Assembly (NCBI GenBank): GCA_021775855.1
Contig: JAJFGZ010000076.1
Location: 1 to 64,000 of the forward strand
Length of the DNA: 64,000 nt
Source: Hyphomicrobiales bacterium
GTDB taxonomy: Bacteria > Pseudomonadota > Alphaproteobacteria > Rhizobiales > NORP267
Reading direction: 5' to 3'
This document shows positions 42,949-52,876 of this stretch, in pieces (position 1 is the first letter of the stretch; the number at the start of each line of letters is the position of its first letter). Made by a program: the position numbers and the translations under genes. Below the pieces are notes generated by a model. That model had not been told where the DNA came from and ran no database searches. It worked only from the letters and a program-made list of their open reading frames with translations.

Positions 42949-43842
42949 ATGACTGATTTATCGAACCTGCAGGTATTTGCCCGTGTGGTGGAAGATGGCA
43001 GTTTTTCATCGGCAGCCCGGTTCCTGGGGACGACCCCATCCTCGATCTCGCGAAAAATCTCGCAATTGGAGAACGAGCTTGGTGCGCGGCTGTTTCACCG
43101 CACGACGCGCAAGCAGAGCCTGACCGAGGCGGGCGAGATTTACCTGCAGCATGCCCGGCGCATTGTCACCGATCTTGAGGACGCGCGTCTCGCCGTGGGT
43201 CGATTTGCGGGGACACCCTCCGGCAGCCTGCACGTGACAGCGGAAGCCGATTTTGCGGTGGCATTTATCGCGAAAATTCTCCCTGATTTTCTGGACCTCC
43301 ATCCGGACGTGAAAATTCGCCTCACGCTTAGCACCCGGCAGCTCGATCTGGTTGACAGCGGCTTTGATCTCGCCATCCGCATTGGTCATCTGGAAGATTC
43401 AAGTCTGATTGCCCGAAAAATAACGGAGAGCCGCGAACTGATGTGTGCCAGCCCGGGTTATCTCACCAAACACGGCGCACCGAAACACCCCAACGAACTT
43501 GAAATTCACGATTGCCTGTCGTTTCGGACCGGACCCGAAAAGAATTATTGGCGGTTCGAATTGACCGGGAGTCGGCTCGACGTGCCTATTTCGGGTCCGA
43601 TTAACGTCAACAACCTAACTTTTTTGCGAGACAGCGCTTTGGCCGGCCTCGGGATCATCGTGGTCCCCACATGGATGATCCGCGATGAGTTGACGCGAGG
43701 CCTGCTTGTCCCTGTGCTCGAAGATTTCCCCCGCGACCCCGCCAGCCTGCCGGTCCATGCCGTTTTCGCCAACAATCGTCACCTGGCACCCAAAGTTCGC
43801 GCGTTTGTGGATTTCCTCGTGGAGCGGATGAAGGGGCTGTGA
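42949..43842 (+). CDS. LysR-family transcriptional regulator
   Basis: 297 residues. The helix-turn-helix is 'LQVFARVVEDGSFSSAARFLGTTPSSISRKISQLENELGARLFHR', followed by the effector domain. It resembles LysR proteins that control small oxidoreductase genes. The start MTDLSNLQVF is the usual family start but has no Shine-Dalgarno site; palindrome B fills that space. TTGATT at 42913-42918 would place the transcript start near the ATG, hinting at a leaderless message. Divergent from the exported cupin gene, its likely target. Confidence 0.92.
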   Translation: MTDLSNLQVFARVVEDGSFSSAARFLGTTPSSISRKISQLENELGARLFHRTTRKQSLTEAGEIYLQHARRIVTDLEDARLAVGRFAGTPSGSLHVTAEADFAVAFIAKILPDFLDLHPDVKIRLTLSTRQLDLVDSGFDLAIRIGHLEDSSLIARKITESRELMCASPGYLTKHGAPKHPNELEIHDCLSFRTGPEKNYWRFELTGSRLDVPISGPINVNNLTFLRDSALAGLGIIVVPTWMIRDELTRGLLVPVLEDFPRDPASLPVHAVFANNRHLAPKVRAFVDFLVERMKGL

Positions 43843-44024
43843 TCGCAACGCATCTATCCCTGACCGTGATTCCGGCGGACGCCGAAATCCAGCGCATAGG
43901 TGCCAAGCGGTAGTCGGTAAGAAAACTGGATCCCGGATCGCGCAGCGGATCAAAACCGGGGCCAGCAAACCATCATGGCCGCCGCCTGTCCGGGATGATG
44001 GCATTGGGTTGCGCAAACCTTCCC

Positions 44025-45926
44025 CTACACGAGATACCCGCCATCCTTCAAATGCGCCAGAATATCATCCGCCAGGTCGTCCGCTGAGCGCTCGGTGGTA
44101 TCAACGCGGATTTCGGGATTTTCGGGGTGTTCGTAGGGTGAATCTATGCCGGTGAAATTTTTCAAATCACCCGCAATGGCCTTTTTATAGAGGCCCTTGG
44201 GGTCGCGCTGCTGGCAAACTTCGATGGGGGTCTCGGTGTAGATTTCGATGAATTCGTCTTTCTCCAGCAGATCGCGGGCCATTTGCCTCTCAGACCGGAA
44301 CGGCGAGATGAATGAGACCAGCACGATCAGGCCGGCATCGACGAATAGCTTCGTAGTCTCGCCGATGCGACGGATATTCTCGACCCGGTCCACGTCGGTA
44401 AAGCCCAGATCGCGGTTCAGGCCGTGGCGCACATTATCACCGTCGAGCAGGTAGGTATGACGCCCGGCGGCCTGGAGTTTCTTCTCCAGCACATTGGCAA
44501 TCGTGGACTTGCCGGAGCCCGACAGGCCGGTAAACCACAATGCGCAAGCGCGCTGGCCCTTTTGTTCCGAGCGCGCTTTCTTGCTGATGTCGAGCGCCTG
44601 GACATGGATGTTGGTGGCGCGGCGCAGCCCGAACGAGATCATGCCGGCGGCGACCGTAGCGTTGGTCAGCCGGTCGATCAGGATGAAGGCGCCGGTCTCG
44701 CGATTGTCCTTATAGGCATCGAACGCGATCGGTTCCGAGAGCGACAGGTTACAAAAGCCGATCTCGTTCATGTTGAGGGTCTTGGCCGCAAGTTCGCGAA
44801 AATTATCGATCCCGATCCGGTGTTTCAGCTCGGTCACCGTGGCAGTCACTGTCTGCGTGCCGCACTTCATTTTGTAGGAGCGTCCGGGGAGTAATTCTTC
44901 GTCCCCCATCCACACAATATGCGCGGCGACCTGATCGGAGACGTCCGGCCGGGCGTCGGCTGCGACCAGCAGATCTCCCCGGCTGATATCGATCTCGTCG
45001 TCGAGCGTGATGGTGATCGCCTCGCCAGGGCCGGCCTCGGACAGATTGCCATCCGCCGTGACAATCTTGCTGATCGCCGCGCCGCGCCCGGTCTTTGCAA
45101 CAACAATCTGGTCACCCGGTTTGACGTGGCCCGAGGCGATGGTGCCGGAATACCCGCGAAAATCGGAATCGGGCCGGTTGACCCACTGGACCGCCATACG
45201 GAACGGTCCCTTGTCGCGCCGTAATCCAACCTGGACATTTTCCAGGAAGTCCAAAAGGCAGGGACCGTCGTACCAGGGCGTGTTCCCGCCAGGTTCGATC
45301 ACATTGTCGCCGTAGCGGGCCGAAATCGGGATCGCCTGGAGGGTTTTGAAATCGAATTGATCCACAAGACCGCGATAGGACGCAACGATGTCGTCGAAGC
45401 GTTCCTGGGCATAGTCAACCAGATCGATCTTGTTCACGGCCAGCACCACGTGGCGGATACCGATCAGCGAGGCGAGATAAGAATGTCGCCGGGTCTGGGT
45501 CAGGATCCCGGTGCGGGCATCAACAAGGATGATCGCGAGATCCGAATTGGAGGCCGCGGTCACCATGTTGCGGGTATATTGTTCGTGGCCCGGCGCGTCG
45601 GCGATCGTGAATTTGCGCTTGCCGGTCGAGAAAAACCGATAGGCGACGTCGATCGTGATGCCCTGCTCGCGCTCGGCCTGGAGGCCATCGACCAACAGCG
45701 CCAGATCAAACTCCTCGTCGCCCGTGGTGCCGTGCTTCTCGGTGTCGCTGCGCAGCGTATCAAGCTGGTCGTCGAACAATAACTTGGTATCGTAGAGCAG
45801 CCGCCCGATCAGGGTCGATTTGCCATCATCGACGCTGCCACAGGTCATAACCCGCAGGGTATCCTTCATATCCTGGTCCGCTAGGATCGTGTTTCCAGCG
45901 GAGCCCTGTTTCGTTGACACGTTCAT
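44025..45926 (-). CDS. cysNC: Bifunctional sulfate adenylyltransferase subunit 1 / adenylylsulfate kinase
   Basis: CysN GTPase fused to CysC. From the ATG at 45926 ([13 protein letters not shown]) it has 633 residues; the tracked start at 45989 reads through a dispersed palindrome and gives the tell-tale VIPASAGIQ string. GTPase motifs: '[18 protein letters not shown]', '[12 protein letters not shown]', 'NKIDLVDY'. The APS kinase P-loop is '[17 protein letters not shown]', with '[17 protein letters not shown]'. With CysD it activates sulfate to APS and PAPS for assimilation or sulfation of glycans. Downstream of cysD on the same strand. Confidence 0.95.
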   Translation of the reverse strand: MNVSTKQGSAGNTILADQDMKDTLRVMTCGSVDDGKSTLIGRLLYDTKLLFDDQLDTLRSDTEKHGTTGDEEFDLALLVDGLQAEREQGITIDVAYRFFSTGKRKFTIADAPGHEQYTRNMVTAASNSDLAIILVDARTGILTQTRRHSYLASLIGIRHVVLAVNKIDLVDYAQERFDDIVASYRGLVDQFDFKTLQAIPISARYGDNVIEPGGNTPWYDGPCLLDFLENVQVGLRRDKGPFRMAVQWVNRPDSDFRGYSGTIASGHVKPGDQIVVAKTGRGAAISKIVTADGNLSEAGPGEAITITLDDEIDISRGDLLVAADARPDVSDQVAAHIVWMGDEELLPGRSYKMKCGTQTVTATVTELKHRIGIDNFRELAAKTLNMNEIGFCNLSLSEPIAFDAYKDNRETGAFILIDRLTNATVAAGMISFGLRRATNIHVQALDISKKARSEQKGQRACALWFTGLSGSGKSTIANVLEKKLQAAGRHTYLLDGDNVRHGLNRDLGFTDVDRVENIRRIGETTKLFVDAGLIVLVSFISPFRSERQMARDLLEKDEFIEIYTETPIEVCQQRDPKGLYKKAIAGDLKNFTGIDSPYEHPENPEIRVDTTERSADDLADDILAHLKDGGYLV

Positions 45927-45955
45927 TGGCACAATTCCACGTTTTGTGCGGCAGC

Positions 45956-45985
45956 TCTGGATTCCGGCGCTCGCCGGAATGACAG
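45956..45985. repeat. Dispersed palindromic repeat between cysD and cysNC
   Basis: TCTGGATTCCGGCGCTCGCCGGAATGACAG carries the 8-bp arms ATTCCGGC and GCCGGAAT around GCTC. It is of the widespread type that is mis-translated as [10 protein letters not shown] decayed relative may lie near 43868-43893 (GATTCCGGCGGACGCCGAAATC). Confidence 0.7.
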
Positions 45986-46003
45986 ACATGGGCGGAGCAA
46001 CAT

Positions 46004-46912
46004 TTAAAAATACCCTTCGCGCTTTTTCTTCTCCATGGAGCCCGCCTCATCAACGTCGATCAACCGGCCCTGGCGCTCGGAGGATTTTATGGCGAGGGTC
46101 TCCTCGACGATTTTTCCAACCGTATCGGCAGATGACGGGATGGCACCCGTCAGCGGGTAGCATCCAAGGGTCCTGAACCGCACCGTCTTGGTGTCCACCA
46201 CTTCGTCGGGCTCAATCGGAAATCGCTCGTCATCAACCATGATCAGACTGCCATCGCGTTGGACGACGGGGCGCGGGGCGGCGAAATAGAGCGACGGAAT
46301 CGCGATATTTTCGCTCGCGATATATTGCCAGATATCCAGCTCGGTCCAGTTGGAGAGCGGGAAGACGCGGATCGACTCGCCCTTGTGGACCCGGGCGTTG
46401 AACAGGTTCCACAATTCCGGGCGCTGGTTTTTCGGGTCCCAGGAATGGTTCTTGTCGCGGAAGGAAAAGATCCGCTCCTTGGCGCGGGATTTTTCTTCGT
46501 CCCGGCGTGCGCCGCCAAAGGCCGCGTCGAAACCGTATGTGTCGAGCGCCTGCTTCAGCCCTTCGGTCTTCATGACGTGGGTATAATTGGCCGAGCCATG
46601 GTCGAACGGGTTGACGCCCCGGGCGACGCCGTCTTCGTTTGTATGGATGATCAGATCGAGGCCAAGGCGCGCGACCGTCTCGTCACGAAACGCAATCATC
46701 TCGCGGAATTTCCAGGTGGTATCCACGTGCAACAGGGGGAAAGGCAGCTTTGACGGATAAAACGCCTTCATCGCCAGGTGCAGCATGACGGACGAATCCT
46801 TGCCGATCGAATAGAGCATGACTGGCTTCTGAAATTCCGCCGCGACCTCGCGGAAAATCTCGATCGATTCGGCCTCGAGACGCTTCAAGTGTGATTGCTG
46901 CATGCCTGACAA
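46004..46912 (-). CDS. cysD: Sulfate adenylyltransferase subunit 2
   Basis: 302 residues, the ATP-PPi lyase half of ATP sulfurylase. PP-loop '[22 protein letters not shown]', '[21 protein letters not shown]' and the C-terminal '[11 protein letters not shown]' are diagnostic. The TTG at 46912 lies at a good distance from AGGAG; the ATG three codons later is the alternative. First gene of cysD-cysNC, separated from cysNC by a dispersed palindrome. Its promoter lies in the 249-base gap toward galE. Confidence 0.95.
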   Translation of the reverse strand: MSGMQQSHLKRLEAESIEIFREVAAEFQKPVMLYSIGKDSSVMLHLAMKAFYPSKLPFPLLHVDTTWKFREMIAFRDETVARLGLDLIIHTNEDGVARGVNPFDHGSANYTHVMKTEGLKQALDTYGFDAAFGGARRDEEKSRAKERIFSFRDKNHSWDPKNQRPELWNLFNARVHKGESIRVFPLSNWTELDIWQYIASENIAIPSLYFAAPRPVVQRDGSLIMVDDERFPIEPDEVVDTKTVRFRTLGCYPLTGAIPSSADTVGKIVEETLAIKSSERQGRLIDVDEAGSMEKKKREGYF

Positions 46913-47161
46913 GGCCTGCTCCTGTGGTATCGATTGATCGTTCTTTATATGGAACGTTTAATAATTTTCCGTCGTTTGAGAAGTTTTTATCGCGAATTCT
47001 GCTCAGACACAAGACCCTCTTTTTGGCGACCGTTCTTTATATCAAACGGATCGGCGGCGTGGTTACGGAATCGCAAGATTTGCCTGCTATGGTTTTCACG
47101 CAATGAGCTGAAACCTGGCCATTTGCAGCGTAAATGTAACGAGTTAAGGCGTACAAATCCG
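46913..47161. promoter_or_regulatory. Divergent cysD/galE region with a direct repeat
   Basis: CGTTCTTTATAT occurs exactly twice, at 46939-46950 and 47031-47042. On the reverse strand each reads ATATAAAGAACG, so the first could serve as a -10-like region of cysD. No other gene is supported here. Confidence 0.45.
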
Positions 47162-48151
47162 ATGAACATTCTTGTAACCGGCGGGGCCGGGTATATTGGC
47201 AGTCACATGGTGCTTGAGTTGCTGGCGCGTGGCGACAAGGTCATTGTGCTGGACAATCTTTCAACCGGGTTCCGTTCCAACATAGCGAAAGGCGTCAAGC
47301 TGATTGTCGGCGATGTCGGCAACGAATCGCTGGTGGTCAAAACCTTGCGGCAACACGATATCGAAGCGGTTATCCATTTTGCCGGCTCGATCGTGGTTCC
47401 GGAATCGGTTTCAGACCCGCTCGGTTATTACTTCAACAACACGGTCAATTCGCGGGCGCTGCTGGCCGCCTGCATCAAGGCCGGGGTGAAGCGCTTCATT
47501 TTCTCGTCGACCGCCGCGGTTTACGGCAACCCGGAATCCGTACCCGTTATGGAGGACGCCCTGTTGGCGCCGATCTCGCCGTACGGGTCGTCAAAACTGA
47601 TGACCGAAACGATGCTCCAGGATACCAGCCTCGCGCATGATTTCCGTTATGTGGCTTTGCGTTATTTCAATGTTGCCGGAGCCGACCCCGAGGGCCGCAC
47701 CGGGCAGTCCACGGAACGCGCAACCCATCTGATCAAGGTGGCCTGCGAGGCGGCGATCGGCAAACGTACCCAACTTGATATTTTCGGCACCGACTATCCG
47801 ACCCCGGACGGCACCTGTGTCCGCGACTATATCCACGTCTCCGACTTGGCGCGGGCGCATGCCTGCGCGCTCACCTATCTTGGCGATGGCGGCGAAAGCC
47901 TGATCGCCAATTGTGGCTACGGCCACGGCTATTCGGTGCGCGAAGTGATCGACTCGGTCAAACAGGTTTCGGGTGTAAAGTTCAAGGTCCGCGAAGTTCC
48001 GCGCCGTGCCGGCGACCCGGCCTCCCTGATGGCGGGAACCGAGCGGGTACGCACCATCCTCGGCTGGAAGCCGGAACTCGACAATCTTGACGACATTGTC
48101 GCCCACGCCCTGAACTGGGAACAACACCTGCTGGCCAATCACGCTGCCTGA
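47162..48151 (+). CDS. galE: UDP-glucose 4-epimerase
   Basis: Interconverts UDP-glucose and UDP-galactose (or the N-acetyl forms). 329 residues from the ATG at 47162 (MNILVTGGAGYIGSHMVLEL); the tracked start at 46934 is a long read-through. The NAD loop is GGAGYIGSH, the serine motif FSSTAAVYG, and the catalytic Y-x-x-x-K is in 'SPYGSSKLMTE'. It probably supplies sugars for the surface polysaccharide cluster near the right end. Confidence 0.93.
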   Translation: MNILVTGGAGYIGSHMVLELLARGDKVIVLDNLSTGFRSNIAKGVKLIVGDVGNESLVVKTLRQHDIEAVIHFAGSIVVPESVSDPLGYYFNNTVNSRALLAACIKAGVKRFIFSSTAAVYGNPESVPVMEDALLAPISPYGSSKLMTETMLQDTSLAHDFRYVALRYFNVAGADPEGRTGQSTERATHLIKVACEAAIGKRTQLDIFGTDYPTPDGTCVRDYIHVSDLARAHACALTYLGDGGESLIANCGYGHGYSVREVIDSVKQVSGVKFKVREVPRRAGDPASLMAGTERVRTILGWKPELDNLDDIVAHALNWEQHLLANHAA

Positions 48152-48334
48152 TCCCAACTGATTTTCCGGTGACGGAGCATAGGATCGACAATTCTGGTTG
48201 GGGGCGCCTTCAACGATCAGCCTTGCCACCCAACAACGCAGAATCAAATTTTTGCCAATACAACACTTTACGATCCGGTAACAAATTGCGCCCATCTTTA
48301 CCGGGCGGGCGATTTCACCGATTCGGGGTTTCGC

Positions 48335-50137
48335 ATGGGCATTTCTGATATTCGCAAGGGCATTTTTGATAAAGTATCGTTTCGACTTCCCAATGGTCTT
48401 TCACAAGATCTCAGGTGGAAACTTATCCTTCCGGTTCCAATCCTGGTGGTCCTGTCGATCGTCGTCGTTTGGTATTTTGTGCCTAAAATGGTGGCGCAGA
48501 ATGCCACCAACGCATCCATCACCAATGGCCAACAAATCGCAGAACAATTCAAGATCATTCGCGGATATTATACACGGAATATCGTCAGGAAAGCGGTCAC
48601 GTCCGGGTCCATGACGCCGTCCATCACGCACCAGGACGAACCCAACAGCATTCCACTTCCCGCCACTTTCATCCACGATGTCAGCGCGCTCCTGCAGGAA
48701 AGCGAAACCAACGTCAATCTGTACAGCGCGTATCCATTTCCGAACCGCGCCGAACGCCAGCTCGACGAATTTCAGCAGGCGGCGTGGGACTTTCTGAGCG
48801 AAAATCCAACAGAAACCTTTTCACAAAACGAAGTCCGCGACGGCCAGGAGATTGTACGCGTGGCAATTGCCGATACAATGTCCGCCCAAGGCTGTGTGAA
48901 CTGCCATAATTCCCGCCCTGATACCCCAAAAGCCGATTGGCAGTTGGGTGACGTCCGGGGTGTTCTGGAAGTGAATTCGGTCATCGACGCGCAAATCATC
49001 GACGGGCTTGCCTTGAGCAACAAAGTCATCGGCGGCGCCATCATATTCGGCATGCTGCTGATCACGATTACGTTTGTAATGACCTCCAGCGTTACGAAGC
49101 CGCTCAACGTCATGACCCAAGCGATGAAGAGAATTTCCGGCGGCGATTTGGATAGCGATATCCCCGCGCGCGACAGAAAGGATCAGATAGGATTCATGGC
49201 CGCAGCCGTCGAGATTTTCCGGGATCAGGCACGCGAAAAAATGCAACTGGACAGCGAACAGCAGTCCCGCCTCGAAGCCCGCGAGGCCCATTCCGTTCGT
49301 GTGACAGAAATTCTGGAATCGTTCGACCACAAAGTGCGCGCGATGCTCGAGAATTTTGATCGCGTATCGAACGACATGAAGGCCGGCGCCATTAAACTGA
49401 CCAGCACGGCTGAGCACACAAATTCGCAAATCGGCGTCATATTAAGCAAGTCCGAAATCGCGACTGAAAACAATCAATCGGTCGCCTCGGCTGCCGGGCA
49501 ATTGAGCGCTTCGGTCGAGGAAATCGGTCAGCAGGTAACCCGCTCCACCCAGGCCGCGGAAGAAGCCATGGACCAGACCGGCGTTGCCAACGATCGGGTC
49601 AATGGCCTGTCGACTTCCGCGCAGAAAATCGGCAAAATTGTCGCGATCATTGAGGATATTGCCGATCAGACCAATCTTTTGGCGCTCAATGCCACCATCG
49701 AAGCGGCCCGCGCCGGGGAATCCGGCAAGGGATTTGCTGTGGTTGCCAACGAGGTTAAATCGCTCGCCGAGCAGACCGGGAAGGCGACGGAGGAAATATC
49801 CGGCCAAATCGCTGATATCCAGTCGGCAACCGATGCCGCAGTCGATGCTACAACCGTAGTCGGCAGGACGATCAAGGAGATCAACGATATTACGGTCGGC
49901 GTCGCCGGCGCCGTGGAAGAGCAATCGGCCGCGACCCATGAAATCGCCTCGAGCATTTCGCAGACCGCCGAAGCGGTTTCCTCGGTCAATTCCATTCTGG
50001 ACGAAATCAAGTCTGGCGCCATCGAGACCAACAATGAAGCCGGCAACGTACAGGCCGGATCAGTCCGGATTGAGGAAGAGCTTGATGCCCTGCGCGGGCA
50101 GATCAATCAATTCCTGGAAAATATCAAGGCCGCGTGA
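48335..50137 (+). CDS. Methyl-accepting chemotaxis protein with c-type heme (Tll0287-like) sensor domain
   Basis: 600 residues. Membrane helix 1 at about 29-50, a periplasmic sensor domain about 51-228, helix 2 about 231-251, HAMP about 252-300 and a signalling domain about 340-600 with the conserved tip '[43 protein letters not shown]'. The sensor has C187-V-N-C190-H191, the CxxCH motif for covalent heme c, as in the Tll0287/DUF3365 group. It should sense redox state or a gas ligand such as oxygen or NO and signal to CheA. No other che genes are in the window. ATG start. Confidence 0.92.
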   Translation: MGISDIRKGIFDKVSFRLPNGLSQDLRWKLILPVPILVVLSIVVVWYFVPKMVAQNATNASITNGQQIAEQFKIIRGYYTRNIVRKAVTSGSMTPSITHQDEPNSIPLPATFIHDVSALLQESETNVNLYSAYPFPNRAERQLDEFQQAAWDFLSENPTETFSQNEVRDGQEIVRVAIADTMSAQGCVNCHNSRPDTPKADWQLGDVRGVLEVNSVIDAQIIDGLALSNKVIGGAIIFGMLLITITFVMTSSVTKPLNVMTQAMKRISGGDLDSDIPARDRKDQIGFMAAAVEIFRDQAREKMQLDSEQQSRLEAREAHSVRVTEILESFDHKVRAMLENFDRVSNDMKAGAIKLTSTAEHTNSQIGVILSKSEIATENNQSVASAAGQLSASVEEIGQQVTRSTQAAEEAMDQTGVANDRVNGLSTSAQKIGKIVAIIEDIADQTNLLALNATIEAARAGESGKGFAVVANEVKSLAEQTGKATEEISGQIADIQSATDAAVDATTVVGRTIKEINDITVGVAGAVEEQSAATHEIASSISQTAEAVSSVNSILDEIKSGAIETNNEAGNVQAGSVRIEEELDALRGQINQFLENIKAA

Positions 50138-50144
50138 CTGCAGC

Positions 50145-51464
50145 TCAGATCGCTGCCTTGATCGCGATCCCGAGTTTCTCAACCAGTTCGTCGATCTGGC
50201 TGTCTTCGATGATGAAGGGCGGGGCGAGAAGGACATGGTCTCCCCGTGTACCGTCGAGGGTGCCACCCATCGGGTAGCAGATAAGGCCGGCGTCAAAAGC
50301 AGCCCTTTTTACTTTCTTGTTGACCCCGAGCGCCGGGTCGAACGGCGTTTTTTTCGCCCGGTCCGCGACCAACTCAATGCCCCGGAATAGACCCCTGCCA
50401 CGAATGTCTCCGACATGGGGGTGTTGGCCGAACGTCTCTCGAAGCGCCGCGTCCAGCCGCTCGCCCATTTCGAGAACACGGGGGACAAGGCCGCGTCCAA
50501 TTAGGGCATTCACCACGGCGAGCGATGCTGCACAGGCAACCGGGTGGCCGAGATAGGTGTGGCCGTGCTGGAAAAATCCAGACCCGTTTTCAATGGCCGC
50601 GTAGATTTTGCCCGAACAGAACATCGCGCCGATGGGCTGGTATCCGGCGCCAAGGCCCTTGGCGACGGTAACGATATCGGGGAAGATGGCCTCCTGTTCA
50701 CAGGCAAACAGCGAACCCGTTCGGCCCATGCCGCACATGACTTCGTCCAGGATCAGTAGCACCCCGTATTGGTCGCAGATCTCGCGGATACGCTTGAAAT
50801 AGCCCGCCACCGGGGCGACCGCGCCAAGGGTCGCGCCGACCACCGGCTCGGCAATGAACGCCATGACGCTGTCCGACCCGAGGCGCAGGATTTCCGCCTC
50901 CAACTCGTTGGCGACGCGCTGGCCGTATTCGTGGGCGGATTCGTCTTCCCCCCGTCCCCGGTATTCGTAGCAGGGTACGATATGGCTGGTTTCCGCCAAT
51001 AGCGGAGCGTAGGGCTGACGCCGCCTGGGGTTGCCCCCTGCTGCCAGCGCGCCGAGCGTATTGCCGTGATAGCTCTGTTCGCGGGCGATAAGCCTGTACC
51101 TGCCTGGCTCGCCGTTCTCGATATGGAATTGCCGCGCGAGCTTGATCGCGGCTTCCACCGCTTCCGAGCCGCCCGAAACAAAATATACCCGCTCGATGCC
51201 CGCAGGCGCGTTCGCGATTAAAAGATCGGCCAACTCTTCAGCCGGTTCCGAGGTAAAAAATCCAGTATGCGCGAAAGCGAGCTTGTCGAGCTGATCGCGG
51301 ATCGCCTGCGTCACCTGCCGGTCGCTGTGGCCAAGGCACGACACCGCCGCGCCTCCGGAACCGTCCAGGTAGCGTTTACCCGCAGCATCAATCAAGTAAC
51401 ACCCGTCGCCGCCAACTGCGACTGGATTGCTGACTTTTGTGTGGCGGGGAAAGACGTGTGACAT
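50145..51464 (-). CDS. Class III (omega) aminotransferase
   Basis: 439 residues, PLP fold type I. 'YFVSGGSEAVEAAIKLARQFH', 'LDEVMCGMGRTGSLFACE' and the cofactor lysine in 'PDIVTVAKGLGAGYQPIGAMF' are present. The family includes beta-alanine, taurine or omega-amino acid:pyruvate transaminases; the substrate cannot be read. Convergent with the MCP gene (7 bases between stops) and divergent from the TRAP transporter, which might import its substrate. Confidence 0.92.
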   Translation of the reverse strand: MSHVFPRHTKVSNPVAVGGDGCYLIDAAGKRYLDGSGGAAVSCLGHSDRQVTQAIRDQLDKLAFAHTGFFTSEPAEELADLLIANAPAGIERVYFVSGGSEAVEAAIKLARQFHIENGEPGRYRLIAREQSYHGNTLGALAAGGNPRRRQPYAPLLAETSHIVPCYEYRGRGEDESAHEYGQRVANELEAEILRLGSDSVMAFIAEPVVGATLGAVAPVAGYFKRIREICDQYGVLLILDEVMCGMGRTGSLFACEQEAIFPDIVTVAKGLGAGYQPIGAMFCSGKIYAAIENGSGFFQHGHTYLGHPVACAASLAVVNALIGRGLVPRVLEMGERLDAALRETFGQHPHVGDIRGRGLFRGIELVADRAKKTPFDPALGVNKKVKRAAFDAGLICYPMGGTLDGTRGDHVLLAPPFIIEDSQIDELVEKLGIAIKAAI

Positions 51465-51732
51465 GGCTAAATTCCGGACTGAGCGGTATAGGAAACAGAG
51501 ACCCTGCTATTCAGCCGGGCTGCAGTTGGTTTTTCTCAGCCTGCTCCGGGAGCGTGGCTCAAACAAGAGCCAATTTTACCATTGCACTAGTGATTATTTT
51601 TTAAATATTCGGTATGCTGTCTTTACGTGCTGACAAATATTGGTGGCACGGAGTTAAATATGTAGCGTGAATAGGTCACTCGCCCGAAGATTAATTGCAG
51701 GCGAGATAACAAAATGGACGAGGGAGTAAACG
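51465..51732. other. Intergenic region before the TAXI gene
   Basis: 268 bases with no credible gene. It ends in GAGGGAG 8 bases before the TAXI start. Promoters of both divergent genes should lie here, but I see no convincing paired boxes. Confidence 0.5.
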
Positions 51733-52701
51733 ATGTATAGCAGAAGATTATTCACAGGCGCAGTGCTCGCCGCATCCGTCGCGTTTGCCGCGCCGGCATG
51801 GGCTCAGGACAGGTTCGTATCGATCGGCACCGGCGGTATTACCGGGGTTTACTATCCGACCGGTGGCGCGATTTGCAGACTTATGAACAAGACCCGCAGG
51901 GAAACAGGCATTCGCTGTTCGGTTGAATCAACCGGCGGGTCGATTTACAATATCAACACGCTGCGCGCTGGCGAACTGGAATTTGGCGTTGCGCAGTCCG
52001 ACTGGCAATATCACGCCTATAACGGTACGTCGCGGTTCGAAGAAGCAGGTGCTTTTGAAGGTCTTCGCGCGGTCTTCTCGATCCATCCTGAACCCGTCAG
52101 CATGGTTGCCCGGGACGATTCCGGCATCAACAACATTACCGAAGTCCAGGGCATGCGCGTCAATATCGGCAATCCCGGTTCCGGCACGCGGGGCACCTGG
52201 GAAGTGATCGAGGAAACCCTCGGCTGGACCCGCGACGGGTTGAAGCTCGCCACCGACATGAAGTCGGCGGAAACCGGTCAGGCTCTTTGCGACGACAAAA
52301 TCGACGCATATTTCTTCCTGGTAGGTCACCCCTCCAGTCTGATCCAGGAAACCCTGGCAACGTGTGACTCTCACCTGGTAAATGCCTGGAGCCCTGAAAT
52401 CGAGGCCCTCGTCGCCGACCGGCCCTATTATCGCCGCGCAGATATCCCGGCCGGAACGTATCCCGGACAGGACGAAACCGTGACAACCTTTGGGGTCGGC
52501 GCAACGCTGGTCTCCTCCGTGGATGTCCCGGAAGACGTGGTCTATGCCCTGGTCAAGTCGGTTTTCGAAAATTTTGATGACTTCCGGAAACTGCACCCGG
52601 CTTTCGCCAATCTGAAAGAATCGGAAATGATCGCGGATTCGCTCAGCGCCCCGCTCCATGCCGGTGCTGAAAAATATTACCGCGAACGCGGCTGGATGTA
52701 G
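51733..52701 (+). CDS. TAXI-family TRAP transporter solute-binding protein
   Basis: 322 residues with a cleaved signal peptide (MYSRRLFTGAVLAASVAFAA, cut near WAQ). TAXI marks: 'FVSIGTGGITGVYYPTGGAICRLMNK', 'CSVESTGGSIYNINTLRAGELEFGVAQSDW' and 'LPNPGSGTRGTW'-like 'NIGNPGSGTRGTWEVIEETLGW'. TAXI proteins are known to carry C4-dicarboxylates, glutamate or similar anions. It precedes the fused permease gene. Confidence 0.93.
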   Translation: MYSRRLFTGAVLAASVAFAAPAWAQDRFVSIGTGGITGVYYPTGGAICRLMNKTRRETGIRCSVESTGGSIYNINTLRAGELEFGVAQSDWQYHAYNGTSRFEEAGAFEGLRAVFSIHPEPVSMVARDDSGINNITEVQGMRVNIGNPGSGTRGTWEVIEETLGWTRDGLKLATDMKSAETGQALCDDKIDAYFFLVGHPSSLIQETLATCDSHLVNAWSPEIEALVADRPYYRRADIPAGTYPGQDETVTTFGVGATLVSSVDVPEDVVYALVKSVFENFDDFRKLHPAFANLKESEMIADSLSAPLHAGAEKYYRERGWM

Positions 52702-52876
52702 TCCAACATCTTTGGACAGGGGGGGCCTCGGGCTTCCCCTGCCCGCTTTCATTTCAACAACTGTGAGCCGAAGCACAATCTGTCCGCAAGAGACTGGAAT
52801 GCGCAGGCGACACCGATCGATTTGACAGGAAAACAACCTATCCACATCTGAAGCGGATAGACGAGGGGAGACGATC

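Noticed and set aside
42821-43039. Longer start for the exported cupin at 43039
   Set aside because: It runs through the divergent LysR gene and the palindromes; the ATG at 42820 has a ribosome site and signal peptide.
43868-43893. Possible second VIPASAGIQ-type repeat
   Set aside because: GATTCCGGCGGACGCCGAAATC resembles the repeat but the arms are imperfect; not enough to list as a separate feature.
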